From Desulfoluna butyratoxydans (GTDB lineage Bacteria > Desulfobacterota > Desulfobacteria > Desulfobacterales > Desulfolunaceae), in contig NZ_CAADHO010000004.1 in assembly GCF_900699765.1 (NCBI RefSeq), forward strand, positions 124,001 through 188,000: a stretch of 64,000 nt of DNA, given 5' to 3'. The notes below the pieces were generated by a model. That model made no database searches. It saw nothing but the letters and a program-made list of their open reading frames with translations, and was not told the origin of the DNA. Positions 19,901 to 28,160 of this stretch are shown here, piece after piece. Made by a program: the position numbers and the translations under genes. Numbering within the stretch: the stretch's first letter is position 1; the number at the start of each line of letters is the position of its first letter.

Positions 19901-20025
19901 TTGAGAAAACCTATAATCCGCAATATCAGGAGTATATAAAAGATGATTTTAGGGGCATGCTATTGGAATTTAGGATCATTCCTGATTTTGAGAAAAGGAA
20001 GGATAACGATGTCTGTGGATATTAA
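16984..20025 (+). CDS. Large calcineurin-like metallophosphoesterase, candidate T6SS effector
   Basis: A 1013-residue protein without signal peptide or membrane helix. The complete calcineurin-type metal site can be read: D262-x-H264 (TDIHLD), D336 (GDLID), N406-H407 (GNHDY), H597 (FTHA) and H651-x-H653 (GGHSHRN). An N-terminal ~250-residue domain and a C-terminal ~330-residue part with a CPHC motif are not recognised. Base composition is sharply AT-rich compared with the GC-rich T6SS genes before it, a sign of horizontal acquisition. Position after DUF2169 and PAAR-like genes suggests secreted cargo that hydrolyses a phosphodiester (nucleic acid, nucleotide or phospholipid). The substrate is unknown. 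Confidence 0.8.
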   Translation: MAIEKNVNIKNNQKYIVSHEPCDAKILYPSLGCPSLVKIEGDNAWVEMVVACKNNGLCLAEVAFHLRYVEWGMLHGDKKQNSTIGDRSRYKMLDLYKKYFLSLQDSKNSTSLIRISEAYFNADNRINVENIESDNFQIQLAHMNAFPWVLEMYKKEGYTYLYKIAVNLKYEPGCCTVGNTGKLLNFIWLEKELYEKSKGKPSLMEIETGWYKDLLKKEKKEVKTRLSEFGGDVAEAQDVLVKLYHPVYISKKNRLSIGHITDIHLDTRMELYSKSVASVIEVKENCQVRIKDDKRVVENDELYQPIKNLVANFNQSFTSISGKLLSKADALVVTGDLIDFNKGIHTDQTFSDKDKTPSKVWEELKAEWFSLDNENHLEDRNWFLFYKLLVELYTKHGKPIFTMLGNHDYVKHAMAPWPVFGLTWNGVYDMNLTRYENALCFGKGYNGNKEFVFNSKTSSKCVEWYTFFINPFPDYVIDYGDQSMFMVDWGEGANISRIGGIDDVTKNLVGKKVPLRHPGSLHHAANLFREKNEYEKPLQYKDKQGNVITVKIEDEDGNEVELTDPYRKKKMPFLVKNFTIYKSWINRPAAVRMLFTHATVICPKDNVTVGEINNDYSWKEPELCYGTFDYRRDEVIKDVENGKLHIAVGGHSHRNLVMKVGEKKKDHATVLAAGERIRTEFIEPEHIAMVTSSGGPFPKYLPGAPMICACFKENKYNTGFYCERDFSLKELHTKQLYSGQDDSKKEAINSNECPHCHMQAGDMVRKPAKRHRPGGNLLIFDDTGKLKIQSVVTDDKKNKPRKAVMCEEQKIFIDDMKLEDINSYEEFSDWDETEKPIQIISTEPFTYYGYMEFPSRVKYITFKTGVLPGDSAVQLVSKEYSNKFFKFVQESVFDNIYEKRVVQEIGKKCFRKLKNAATHESDFAFVRYSFNELDFWDREINIGKQRFEDVKEYAKIKTNNAFEASKEWLAEKFEKTYNPQYQEYIKDDFRGMLLEFRIIPDFEKRKDNDVCGY

Positions 20026-21064
20026 AAAAGAACTAATTCTTATAGTTTTAATGCTTTTTTTGACCGTTTCGTGCACCCGAGGAGAGAATATGGATAACGA
20101 TGCTTTAAAAATATTAAGGGTAAGTGAGAAAAAATTCAATGAGACCTATAAAGGTGAAGAGGTTGATCTTTCTTATTCAGATTTAAGAGGAATGATAATA
20201 AAAGAAGCAATCTTGACAGGAGCTAATCTTAAAGGTTCAAATTTAACGAAAACTGTTTTTAAAAAATGCAATTTGGAGAAAGCGGACCTTTCCGGCGCGA
20301 CATTGGACCATACTTTTTTTAATGCCTGTCAAATGAGCGAGGTTAAGATTATAAAATCTCGATTTAGTACCGTTTTTTTTGAGGATTGTAAGATGAAGCA
20401 CGCTGATCTTCATGAATCAATATTCAATAAAATTCAATTTGAAAAAACCACACTGGGTAGATCGAATTTAATCGGAATAATGATTGACGATGGTGTTTTT
20501 ATTAAATCGGAAGTTCAGGATTGTAAAATCATGAACAGTAAAATTCTGAATATTGTAATCAACGACACCAATTTTATCGGATCAGATTTAACGGATTCAA
20601 TTGTCCAGGGTTCTATAGTCGAGAGTTCATCTTTTAGTGATTCAACTCTTATCCGAACAAATTTTTCAGGCTCAAAATTTAAGGGGAGGCTTTTCAGCGA
20701 TCCTGATTTTTTGGATGCGAAAGCAAAAGATATAAATTTCAGTAATTGTAATATGTACGGAGTTTCTATGCTTGATGCTGACTTGGAAAACGCTGATTTT
20801 TCAAATTCGAATATTGAACTTCTTGATGCACAGAGTGCTTATTTAAAAGGTGCTAATTTTTCTAATTCCAATTTGAGTGGATTGAATTTAGGTCATTGTG
20901 ATTTGACAGAAGCAGATTTCTCAAATTCCGTAATTATACGGAAGATAATTTTGAAAGATACAAAATTAGATGGCACATCATTCAAGAAGCTAACGTTTAT
21001 GGATAATCCTACAATAATACTTGATGATACAATATACGAGGGTAAATCTCTCCCAATTGAGTAA
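20009..21064 (+). CDS. Pentapeptide-repeat lipoprotein, candidate immunity protein
   Basis: A 351-residue protein that starts within the end of the phosphoesterase gene (17-base overlap). The ATG at 20009 is preceded by AAGGAAGGA. A lipoprotein signal peptide is clear: a basic start, LILIVLMLFL, then a lipobox ending in LTVSC. The rest is a pentapeptide-repeat beta-helix with many A(D/N)LxxSxF-type units, such as GANLKGSNL, ADLSGATL and ENADFSNSN. It shares the AT-rich composition of the effector candidate. Translational coupling and periplasmic anchoring fit an immunity protein against a periplasm-acting toxin, but this is inference. Pentapeptide proteins also occur as T6SS partners. Confidence 0.78.
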   Translation: MSVDIKKELILIVLMLFLTVSCTRGENMDNDALKILRVSEKKFNETYKGEEVDLSYSDLRGMIIKEAILTGANLKGSNLTKTVFKKCNLEKADLSGATLDHTFFNACQMSEVKIIKSRFSTVFFEDCKMKHADLHESIFNKIQFEKTTLGRSNLIGIMIDDGVFIKSEVQDCKIMNSKILNIVINDTNFIGSDLTDSIVQGSIVESSSFSDSTLIRTNFSGSKFKGRLFSDPDFLDAKAKDINFSNCNMYGVSMLDADLENADFSNSNIELLDAQSAYLKGANFSNSNLSGLNLGHCDLTEADFSNSVIIRKIILKDTKLDGTSFKKLTFMDNPTIILDDTIYEGKSLPIE

Positions 21065-21199
21065 GTAATTATGGAGTGCTTTTGTTTTGGAATGCTTTTT
21101 GCCTTGTGAAAAAAGTGACATTTACATTTCTGTGTCAGGGTAATTGTCGTCTCATAAGAATAGTGCAGGCTGAAGTGCTTTGGCAACTAATGCTCAATA

Positions 21200-21222
21200 T
21201 GCCCCGCCTGGCAGCCGGGGCA
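21200..21222. terminator. GC hairpin between convergent genes
   Basis: TGCCCCG (21200-21206) pairs with CGGGGCA (21216-21222). It lies between the 3' ends of the pentapeptide lipoprotein (+) and the nucleosidase (-). A weak T-rich stretch follows on the plus strand, so it may end transcription of the AT-rich pair. Confidence 0.45.
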
Positions 21223-21229
21223 TTGCATT

Positions 21230-22051
21230 TTACTGCTTGAGACGTCTTACCACATCCAGGACAAACTCCTGGCAGTAGATGCCTGCTTTGGGATCGAACC
21301 CTTCGTCGTGGAGTTCGGAGTTGGAGAGGATTCGGATGCCAAGGAAGGGGACGCCGTAGGCTTCGGCGACCTGGGCTGCGGAAGCGGTTTCCATCTCTTC
21401 CGCGGAGGTGTTGTAGGTGGCATGGATCCAGGCGATGCGGTCGAGCTCGCGGTTCCACTGGTCGGCGGAGCCGATAACGCCTGTGACGACCTTGCCGTGT
21501 TTATAGGCTGCAGAGGTTTTTTCGGCGACCTCCAACAGGTGGGCATCCCCCTTGAAATCGGTGAACTCTTTTGCTTCTCCCTTCACATTGACGGTGATGG
21601 TCATGGGGAGCCATTTTTCGGGCTTCACGCCCTTTCCGGCGTCCCCGTGTTCCGTCCTGAAGTTTCCGAAGTTCACGGCTGTTTTTCCTAAGACAATGTC
21701 GTAGCGGTGTAACCCAGGGGCGTGGCCGCCGGAGGTGCCCTGGTTGATGATGGCAGACGGGTTGAATCGCTCAATGGCGAGCACAGTGGATGCCGCAGCG
21801 TTGGTCATGCCGACCTCGGTCTTGGCAACGACCACAGGGCGGCCTTCGAGGGCTCCCTTGAAAAACCGCCATCCGCCGATGGTGATCTCCTCAACATCGG
21901 TGAGCTTCTCGATCATAAACTGTGTTTCAACATCCATGGCGCCCTGGATGACAATGGGGCGCATCTCGGAGGCGGCACATGGGTGATTGCCCCCGATGAC
22001 AAAAATGGCCAGCAGGATGGCGGCCAGCAGCGCGGATACTCGTTTGGTCAT
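21230..22051 (-). CDS. Exported MTA/SAH nucleosidase-family protein
   Basis: A 273-residue member of the nucleoside phosphorylase/MTAN family. It has a cleavable signal peptide (MTKRVSALLAAILLAIFVIG, cleavage near CAA-SE), the GAMDVE N-terminal motif, INQGTSGGH, and the EEMETASAAQ ribose-binding segment at residues 218-227. The residue equivalent to catalytic Asp197 of E. coli MTAN (ISD) appears to be Asn244 in ILSNSE. A purine-specificity change or a distinct substrate is possible. The export signal suggests a periplasmic role in salvaging methylthioadenosine or related nucleosides. It is a single-gene unit. Confidence 0.8.
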   Translation of the reverse strand: MTKRVSALLAAILLAIFVIGGNHPCAASEMRPIVIQGAMDVETQFMIEKLTDVEEITIGGWRFFKGALEGRPVVVAKTEVGMTNAAASTVLAIERFNPSAIINQGTSGGHAPGLHRYDIVLGKTAVNFGNFRTEHGDAGKGVKPEKWLPMTITVNVKGEAKEFTDFKGDAHLLEVAEKTSAAYKHGKVVTGVIGSADQWNRELDRIAWIHATYNTSAEEMETASAAQVAEAYGVPFLGIRILSNSELHDEGFDPKAGIYCQEFVLDVVRRLKQ

Positions 22052-22071
22052 GACGTACTTCTTTCGTGTTT

Positions 22072-22325
22072 TAGCCCGGATATTTCACGAGTCGAGTGCA
22101 CCCATATTCAAGGCATCAGAGCTGCAGATGTCGTGGTTTTATAAAGGCTTTGATGACGCAGAAGGTGGGCGCACTCATCTCGCCCAAAGGGTGAGAGAGT
22201 TGAGCAGAAAATCTTGAATGATATGTTGCGGTTTTGAAGTGTCTTAGTTTTTTGCGATACCTCCCACCTCATAATGATAGTCTATTTCTTCGCTTTGGCC
22301 GTTTTCTCATGAAATATCCGGGTTA
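22072..22325. repeat. MITE-like element with 20-bp terminal inverted repeats (family B)
   Basis: TAGCCCGGATATTTCACGAG (22072-22091) and CTCATGAAATATCCGGGTTA (22306-22325) are inverted copies matching at 18 of 20 bases. The 254-base interior holds no supportable gene. A related inverted motif recurs at 44371-44390. It sits in the 534-base gap between the nucleosidase and a membrane protein. No other feature is seen in this gap apart from the start region of the next gene. Confidence 0.6.
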
Positions 22326-22585
22326 GCGTTCTTGTGGCGAGTGCCGTGGGAGGCGTTGCTTCCGTTTGGAACGGGTTGGTTCAAAGCGTATAGCAGTCAT
22401 ACTCCTTTCGGCACCTGAAGAAAACAGTCCGCAGCGGGTTTTTCCCTATGGCACATGACGCGTGCTACGTCCAGTGGAAATCATCTTAACGGGTAAACTC
22501 AGTTCTTTGTTTGATCAGGTCGCGTGGCTGGAGGCGAGGTGTTGGTGTTACTTATTTCAACCCATGGGAGACCGAGGGGGTGTCA

Positions 22586-23368
22586 ATGACGGCGTATGAC
22601 CATGTCGGCTATGGACTGCTTCTGTTTGGTATGCACGTTGGTTTATCGTGGGTCCTCTTTTATCTCTACGGCATGTGCCTGGCCAGGTGGGTCGGCTACT
22701 GGTTCCCGTCATGGTGCAAGAGGCTTCTCTTTGTCGTGTTTGGGGCCTTTGTCCTGCAGGCCGTGGCTCTGAAATCAGGAACAGCCTGCTGGGAATCTGT
22801 GACTGTGGTTTCTGCGACAAGCTATTGCTCGACGTGGGCATATATATTTCTGAAGACAGAGGTCGCGTACAGGTTCAAAGGCGGGACGTACAAATACGCA
22901 GGCATCAAAAGGGCCATGCTGAAGAATCTTCTTGAGTATGTGTGTGCCGTGGGGCTGGGAGTGGGGACAGCCCTGTGGGTGAGGGGTGAGAACCCGCTGG
23001 ACGGGGTTACGCATTTTGCAGGGGCCAACCCTGTATCCTCGTTTTTTCTGGTGAGTGCCTATGGGGTGTCAGCCATCTACGTTTTTTGCGGTGCGTTTTA
23101 CATTGTTGTGTCAAGCAGGTCCGATCTTCTCCTGGCAGGTGTCGGGGTTCTCATGGGGATATGTGCCATCGTGTATGGGCTTGCTTTGGGGGCGGTTCTG
23201 ATGTTTTGTTCTCCTCCAGTTGCCGGGCTCCTTGTCTGCCTCAGCGGGCTTTTGCTTTTTATGTTGCTGGAAAACAGCAAGGGCACGAATTCATCGCTTC
23301 CCATGGTCATCCCCGTGTTTGTGATCCTGTCCGTTTTTTCCGGCCTCGGGCTGATGGTGGCGGGGTAG
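22586..23368 (+). CDS. Hypothetical multi-pass membrane protein
   Basis: Not recognised. The 260-residue protein is very hydrophobic with about six to seven membrane helices, for example LLLFGMHVGLSWVLFYLYG, LLFVVFGAFVLQAVAL, VGVLMGICAIVYGLALGAVL and a final VIPVFVILSVFSGLGL. The start ATG 22586 follows GAGGGGG at 22574-22580; a longer frame upstream lacks a ribosome site. It stands alone, facing the convergent exported protein gene downstream. No function can be proposed. Confidence 0.65.
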   Translation: MTAYDHVGYGLLLFGMHVGLSWVLFYLYGMCLARWVGYWFPSWCKRLLFVVFGAFVLQAVALKSGTACWESVTVVSATSYCSTWAYIFLKTEVAYRFKGGTYKYAGIKRAMLKNLLEYVCAVGLGVGTALWVRGENPLDGVTHFAGANPVSSFFLVSAYGVSAIYVFCGAFYIVVSSRSDLLLAGVGVLMGICAIVYGLALGAVLMFCSPPVAGLLVCLSGLLLFMLLENSKGTNSSLPMVIPVFVILSVFSGLGLMVAG

Positions 23369-23523
23369 ATGCCACCTTTCTTCTTCAGGTCGTGAGCTGG
23401 CTTTGGCTTATCCCTGGCAGGTGAGCACAGCAACCAGGGTTGCACTATAGGTCTTGTGGGGATGATTGAGGCAAGCCGGTCTCAGAGGCCCATGCCGACT
23501 TGCCCGTTATTTGAAGATTCCCT

Positions 23524-24846
23524 TTATTTGTATCCGATGTCCCGGTTATAGGTGTTCATGCACCGGTTGCACCAGGCGTCACTTTTTTCTACCGGGCTTT
23601 TCAGAAGGGAAAATTCACCGCCTCCCCGGCCGAAAAATTCGGCGACAACGTCTTCTGTCCCTGTGCGGGTGACGGCCCCGGAAAACATGGGGAACATGGT
23701 GGTTATCTGGTAGGCACCGGTTACCCAGGTGACGTTGGAAAGAAGGCTCGCAAAATTGTCCCCAATGTCCACATAGGCCGTTACAGTGTACTCCTCGTTG
23801 ATCCCGATAATCGTGGAGTCAAGGGGCCTGCACTGAAACACCTCAGGGCTCCAGGCCCAGGATGCATGGTGCCAGCCGAGCTCCCCGAGGTCTGCCCGGA
23901 ATCTTACGCTTTTAGGCGTTCCGTTATCCAGAAAGTCCACATCCAGGTAATCGAGGTCCTCGGTGCCGTGGTGATAGGTCTGGAAGCCGAACTGGACCTT
24001 GTTTTTCAGGTCAGACATGAAGAAGAAGTCCCAGCCGCCCAGGGCAAAGGCCCACCTGCCGAATGAATTTTCCCGATAGCCGTGTCCGTCTATTTCCATG
24101 CGCTCGCCGGTGGTCAGGTCCCTGATCCAGCCGTCGACTTTGGTGGATGGCCAGTTCATGTTGACGGTCCAGTGCTCCGTTCGCTCAAGTGCAAGGTGGA
24201 GGTCATTTCCCACTTCCCAGGTTTTGTCCTTGAGCGCGTGGTAATCGGGATAGGAGAATCCTTCCGGCGCCTTTTCCCCTGCCCAGATCTGGCTGACTTC
24301 AAGTTCCCACTCAAAGTGTTCGGTTTTGCCCGAAAGGATCAACCTGTCCGGCTTGCCGTCTCCCTTTCGCATGGGAACCATTTTTCCGAATATCTCTTCC
24401 CCAGGCTTTTCCGCGAAAAATGATCGCTCCGAGGTGCCCGCTTCGAAATTAAGACCGAAGTTGACATAATCGGCATACCGGGCACCGGTTTTTCCCACTT
24501 TGCCGAAGCATGCCATGTTTGCCCCCGAAGGCATGAGGTTGGGCTCAAAGACATAGTCCGGATCGCCCAGGTGGCCTTCCGGGTCGGCCACAAGATAGGC
24601 CACGACACCGGTAAATTTCCCGTCTTTATCGTGGATGCTGAAATAGTCCCATTCAAGGGAGAGCCCGTCCAGCACATGGGGTTGCCGGTAATCTTCGGAT
24701 AGCACGTTCCAGCCGCAGAGCCCGTCCTCTAATGTCGCGGCGTTTTTTTGGGCGTATCGGTCCTGCCATGTGGTGAGCGAACCCATGGAAAAGGCGCTTT
24801 GAGCCATAAACAAACACATACAAAACACAACAATTACGTGACGCAT
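23524..24846 (-). CDS. Exported AttH/CrtC-like lipocalin-domain protein
   Basis: A 440-residue protein with an N-terminal signal peptide (VIVVFCMCLFMAQSAFS). The GHGYRENSFGRWAFALGGWDFFF segment and the many Trp-rich strands resemble the AttH/CrtC (hydroxyneurosporene synthase-like) lipocalin fold. Family members are often hydratases or uncharacterized exported proteins, so no reaction is assigned. A WCNRCMNTYNR motif near the C-terminus could be a disulfide or metal site. The ATG is preceded by AAAGGAG. It appears monocistronic. Confidence in it being a real gene is high; the family call is tentative. Confidence 0.6.
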   Translation of the reverse strand: MRHVIVVFCMCLFMAQSAFSMGSLTTWQDRYAQKNAATLEDGLCGWNVLSEDYRQPHVLDGLSLEWDYFSIHDKDGKFTGVVAYLVADPEGHLGDPDYVFEPNLMPSGANMACFGKVGKTGARYADYVNFGLNFEAGTSERSFFAEKPGEEIFGKMVPMRKGDGKPDRLILSGKTEHFEWELEVSQIWAGEKAPEGFSYPDYHALKDKTWEVGNDLHLALERTEHWTVNMNWPSTKVDGWIRDLTTGERMEIDGHGYRENSFGRWAFALGGWDFFFMSDLKNKVQFGFQTYHHGTEDLDYLDVDFLDNGTPKSVRFRADLGELGWHHASWAWSPEVFQCRPLDSTIIGINEEYTVTAYVDIGDNFASLLSNVTWVTGAYQITTMFPMFSGAVTRTGTEDVVAEFFGRGGGEFSLLKSPVEKSDAWCNRCMNTYNRDIGYK

Positions 24847-25528
24847 ACACTTACTCTCCTTTGGTTGATGGTGTCAGACCTGTCCTTGATTCGGGTATTT
24901 CTACGGTTTACGGGCGAAAACACCCGGGGTATGCTGCTGGGGCTATGGCAAAACCAATAAAGCCCGTCTCTTCAGCTTGACGCAAAAGTCGGTATTGCAT
25001 GTTGATCCAAAGACGTGTTGGGGGGCTTATCAAGGGGGGGCATACATGGCCAAGGTCCTGGCCCACGATACAAAAGCAGTGCCTTGGTCAATTTTTACTC
25101 GGTTGGGGGGGGGAGAGGGGGGGGCTTTGCGTTTACACGTTTTGTGTAGCAATTAATTGTTTGTCAGTTTTTTCGTGTTTGTTGTGATGTTTTAAATTAC
25201 TTAATATTGCTGTCTTGATAGGCCTTTATAGATACAGCAACAGCAATTTGTCAAGGCAGTAAGTTTTGTCCTGCGGTGGTAACGTAAGGTATTCATGGTG
25301 TGGTGTGTTTTGTACTGACATTTTATGAGATAATGGGCGATTAGGGGGGCGAGACGCTTTTATGATCGGTTACTTCGAAAATGCAAAAGCCATTCATCAT
25401 TATTCATATAAAACACCCGCTCTAAGTAAGGACTTGACGCCGGTGTGTAAAGGGAATACCTCCTCTTTATGCAGATTGGATGAGAACCTGCCGGTTTTTT
25501 CAAAGGCCAACCACTATCAGGAGACACA
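24847..25528. other. Long noncoding region with a G-run
   Basis: No convincing gene is seen in these 682 bases, which separate divergent genes and are more AT-rich than their surroundings after 25130. A G9-AGA-G8 run lies at 25105-25124. It could form a G-quadruplex or be prone to slippage. Promoters for both flanking genes are expected here, but no clear consensus could be fixed. Confidence 0.5.
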
Positions 25529-26410
25529 GTGAATTACGGCGAAACAACGTGCGAGCTTTTTCAGGCAGATGAGGCGACAACGTTGCTCTCTCGTGCATGG
25601 CTTCCCGACTCAGAGGTGACGGCGATTTTTATCGGGATCCACGGCGGTATGGCCCATGGAGGAGACTGGGTCACGCCGGCGGAGTACTTCAAAGCGAAAG
25701 GGGTTGCCACCTACGCCCCGGACCTGAGGTTTCACGGAACCTACCCGAAGCACAATCCCGGGGGCAGAAACTTTTTTCATATTGATTCATACGATACCTA
25801 TGCGCGGGATATCCATGGTTACATCGGCTGGGTGAAAGAGCGCCATCCCGGTGTGCCTGTGTTTATCCTCTCCCATTCAAACGGGGCCCTTATCGCATTG
25901 TATTACGGGCTGACCCTGGGGAAAGAAGCGGACATCAAGGGATATATCCTCTCGTCACCGTGGTTGAAGAACAAGGTGGCCGTGCCGAAAGTGCTGTACC
26001 ATGCCTCCAGGCTTGTCGCCAGGGTGCATCCGACGTTTTCGGTTACGCCCCCTGCATTGACGCATCTTCTGACCCACGATGAAAAGATCACAAAGCGCCA
26101 TGTTGACGACGAGAAACGTGGTTTAAGGAGCACAAAGGTTTCGGCCAGCCTGGGCGTGGAATCAGAGAAGACCCAGCAGTGGGTGGTGGCCCGCATGAAA
26201 ACCTGGGAGAGGGTTCCCATTTTTTGCGTGATTGCAGGAGACGACAGGCTGGCGGATCCGGCGGTGAGTCAACAGGCCATGGCCGATGTTCCGCCAGGAC
26301 TTGCCGACGTCACCACATACGAGACGAATTACCATGAGAACTTCAATGAGATGAATCGAGACGAACTATTCGGCCGTATTCTGGATTGGGCGGTCAGGCA
26401 CATTTTCTAA
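25529..26410 (+). CDS. Alpha/beta hydrolase (serine aminopeptidase/monoacylglycerol lipase-like)
   Basis: A 293-residue alpha/beta hydrolase. The nucleophile elbow is seen as SHSNG in VFILSHSNGALIALYYG. The likely acid is in AGDDRLADP and the base is the His of NYHENFNE near the C-terminus. The IHGGMAHGGDW segment provides the oxyanion hole. This is the layout of the S33/Hydrolase_4 (monoglyceride lipase-like) group, so an esterase or lysophospholipase acting on glycerolipids is likely. The start is GTG 25529 after AGGAG at 25519-25523. A lipid glycosyltransferase follows 20 bases later, supporting a lipid role. Confidence 0.82.
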   Translation: MNYGETTCELFQADEATTLLSRAWLPDSEVTAIFIGIHGGMAHGGDWVTPAEYFKAKGVATYAPDLRFHGTYPKHNPGGRNFFHIDSYDTYARDIHGYIGWVKERHPGVPVFILSHSNGALIALYYGLTLGKEADIKGYILSSPWLKNKVAVPKVLYHASRLVARVHPTFSVTPPALTHLLTHDEKITKRHVDDEKRGLRSTKVSASLGVESEKTQQWVVARMKTWERVPIFCVIAGDDRLADPAVSQQAMADVPPGLADVTTYETNYHENFNEMNRDELFGRILDWAVRHIF

Positions 26411-26430
26411 GGGAAGGCATAAAAACAATC

Positions 26431-27585
26431 ATGGGTAAAAAAAGAAAACTGTTGGTGATCAGTGTTTCCATAGGGTCTGGCCATGTTCGTGCGGCCGAAG
26501 CGATTCGTAAGACCGCTTTGCTCCATTGTCCGGAGCTGGAGGTCGTTCATCTGGATGCCATGGAGTATGTGTCGGGAGCATTCAGGAAGGCGTACAAGGA
26601 GAGCTATTTAAAAATCATCGAACGTCACCCCTCCCTGTGGGGATACATGTTTTCCAAAAGCGATCGCGCCGAGAATGACGACTCAAAGATGAAAAATGTA
26701 CGGCTTGCCTTTGAGCGGCTCAGTGCACGGGCATTGATGGATGAAATCGAGCGGATCAATCCCGACGGGATCCTCTGCACCCATTTTCTTCCCGCCGGAC
26801 TGATCTCACGAAAAATCAGAAAAGGCCGGATGAAGGTTCCGTGCTGGATTCAAGTGACGGATTTCGATGTTCACGGGCTTTGGTTCCAGAACCGGATGGA
26901 TGGTTATTTCGTGGCCTGTGAGGAAGCGTCGTGGAAACTTGCGGCGTTTGGTATTCAGCCGTCGAACATACACATGACGGGTATTCCCATCGTCCCTTCG
27001 TTTACCATGGCCCATGACACAGAGGCCTGGGCGGCTGAGTTGGGTGTGGACCTCGACAAACCAACCGTTCTCATGATGTCCGGTGGTGAGGGGTTAGGGG
27101 ATATGCTCACCTTGACCGAGCGCATGTTAGAGACGGACCCCTTGTGCCAGGTCATCGCCCTTGCAGGTAAAAATGAAGACCTTTTCCTCTCCCTTACCCG
27201 GCTATCTGAATCCCATGGGGGACGACTGATCCCCATGGGCTTTACCAACACCATAGAGCGGGTGATGGCCGTGAGCGATATTGCCGTGACCAAACCCGGA
27301 GGCTTGACCAGTGCCGAATGCCTGGCCATGGGGCTGCCCATGATCATCATCTCTCCGATCCCGGGCCAGGAAGAGCGAAATGCCGATTATCTTCTTGAGC
27401 ACGGCGCCGCACTCAAAGCGCTGGATGCGACGTCCTTGGAACATAAAATCAAGCGGCTTATGGCTCGTCCTGACAAAATAGGTGAGATGAAGGAAAAAGC
27501 CGCACAGATTGCACGGCCCGATGCGGCAGCACACGTTCTGGATATCATATGCGAGGCATTGGAACGGAACGCGGTCCATTCCTGA
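26431..27585 (+). CDS. MGDG-synthase-like glycosyltransferase (GT28 family)
   Basis: A 384-residue GT-B glycosyltransferase of the monogalactosyldiacylglycerol synthase/processive diacylglycerol glycosyltransferase type. Visible are the N-terminal ISVSIGSGHVRAAEAI motif (MGDG_synth domain), the MMSGGEGLG loop and the nucleotide-sugar motif KPGGLTSAECLAMGLPMII. It probably transfers a hexose or GlcNAc from a UDP-sugar to diacylglycerol on the cytoplasmic face of the membrane. It is cotranscribed with the preceding hydrolase, so together they may remodel membrane lipids. Start ATG 26431. Confidence 0.85.
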   Translation: MGKKRKLLVISVSIGSGHVRAAEAIRKTALLHCPELEVVHLDAMEYVSGAFRKAYKESYLKIIERHPSLWGYMFSKSDRAENDDSKMKNVRLAFERLSARALMDEIERINPDGILCTHFLPAGLISRKIRKGRMKVPCWIQVTDFDVHGLWFQNRMDGYFVACEEASWKLAAFGIQPSNIHMTGIPIVPSFTMAHDTEAWAAELGVDLDKPTVLMMSGGEGLGDMLTLTERMLETDPLCQVIALAGKNEDLFLSLTRLSESHGGRLIPMGFTNTIERVMAVSDIAVTKPGGLTSAECLAMGLPMIIISPIPGQEERNADYLLEHGAALKALDATSLEHKIKRLMARPDKIGEMKEKAAQIARPDAAAHVLDIICEALERNAVHS

Positions 27586-27677
27586 AAACCCGGACGATAT
27601 GGGGGCTCATCTCTCGTACGCAGAATGTTTGTAAGGTCTCCGAGCCCCCTTTGCCAACGTCCTGACCCGTCTTTTCA

Positions 27678-28127
27678 TCACTCCTGGCAAAAGTTGATCA
27701 GGTACTCCCTGGCCTCTTCAATGGAGGTCCCTTCGGCCTGGCTCATGGCCTTTTCCATTTCGGCAGTTTCGGGGTTGTATGTCGCGACCTTGGATTTCGA
27801 GTGCTCTTCGATCATTTTTCTGTACCTGGCGCACAAGGGGTCTTCATTGACAGACTCGGTGGCCGCTTCCGGTTCGGGCTCTGCGGGTTCATTGGCATGG
27901 GCCAGTTTAAAGGCCTTGATCTGTTCCATGATGGTGGCGGGCTGGCCCTGCATGAAAGCCGGGATGGCGCAGACCCCTTCAAAGAGGATATAAGGCTCTT
28001 CGCAGGCACCGTCCACGGGCATTTTCATCATGGGTTGCTCTTCGTTTGCTGCGGCAAGGCCGGGGGTGAATACAAGGATCGCCAGGACAAGGGCGAGACG
28101 TCGCGGCATGGACAGGAGTGCTCTCAT
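27678..28127 (-). CDS. Hypothetical exported protein
   Basis: A 149-residue protein with a signal peptide (basic MRALLSMPRR, hydrophobic LALVLAILVF, cleavage near GLAAA-NE). The mature part is acidic, with a Pro/Glu-rich stretch (NEPAEPEPEAATE) and four cysteines (ACEEP, GVCAIP, LCARY, FCQE) that could form disulfides. Start 28127 is chosen over upstream in-frame codons because it gives a standard signal peptide and has an AGAGG-like site. Function unknown. It lies downstream of the Gld-type operon but is separated from it by a terminator. Confidence 0.65.
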   Translation of the reverse strand: MRALLSMPRRLALVLAILVFTPGLAAANEEQPMMKMPVDGACEEPYILFEGVCAIPAFMQGQPATIMEQIKAFKLAHANEPAEPEPEAATESVNEDPLCARYRKMIEEHSKSKVATYNPETAEMEKAMSQAEGTSIEEAREYLINFCQE

Positions 28128-28160
28128 GTGGGGCCTCTCTCGTGTGTGTGATGTTGGAAA

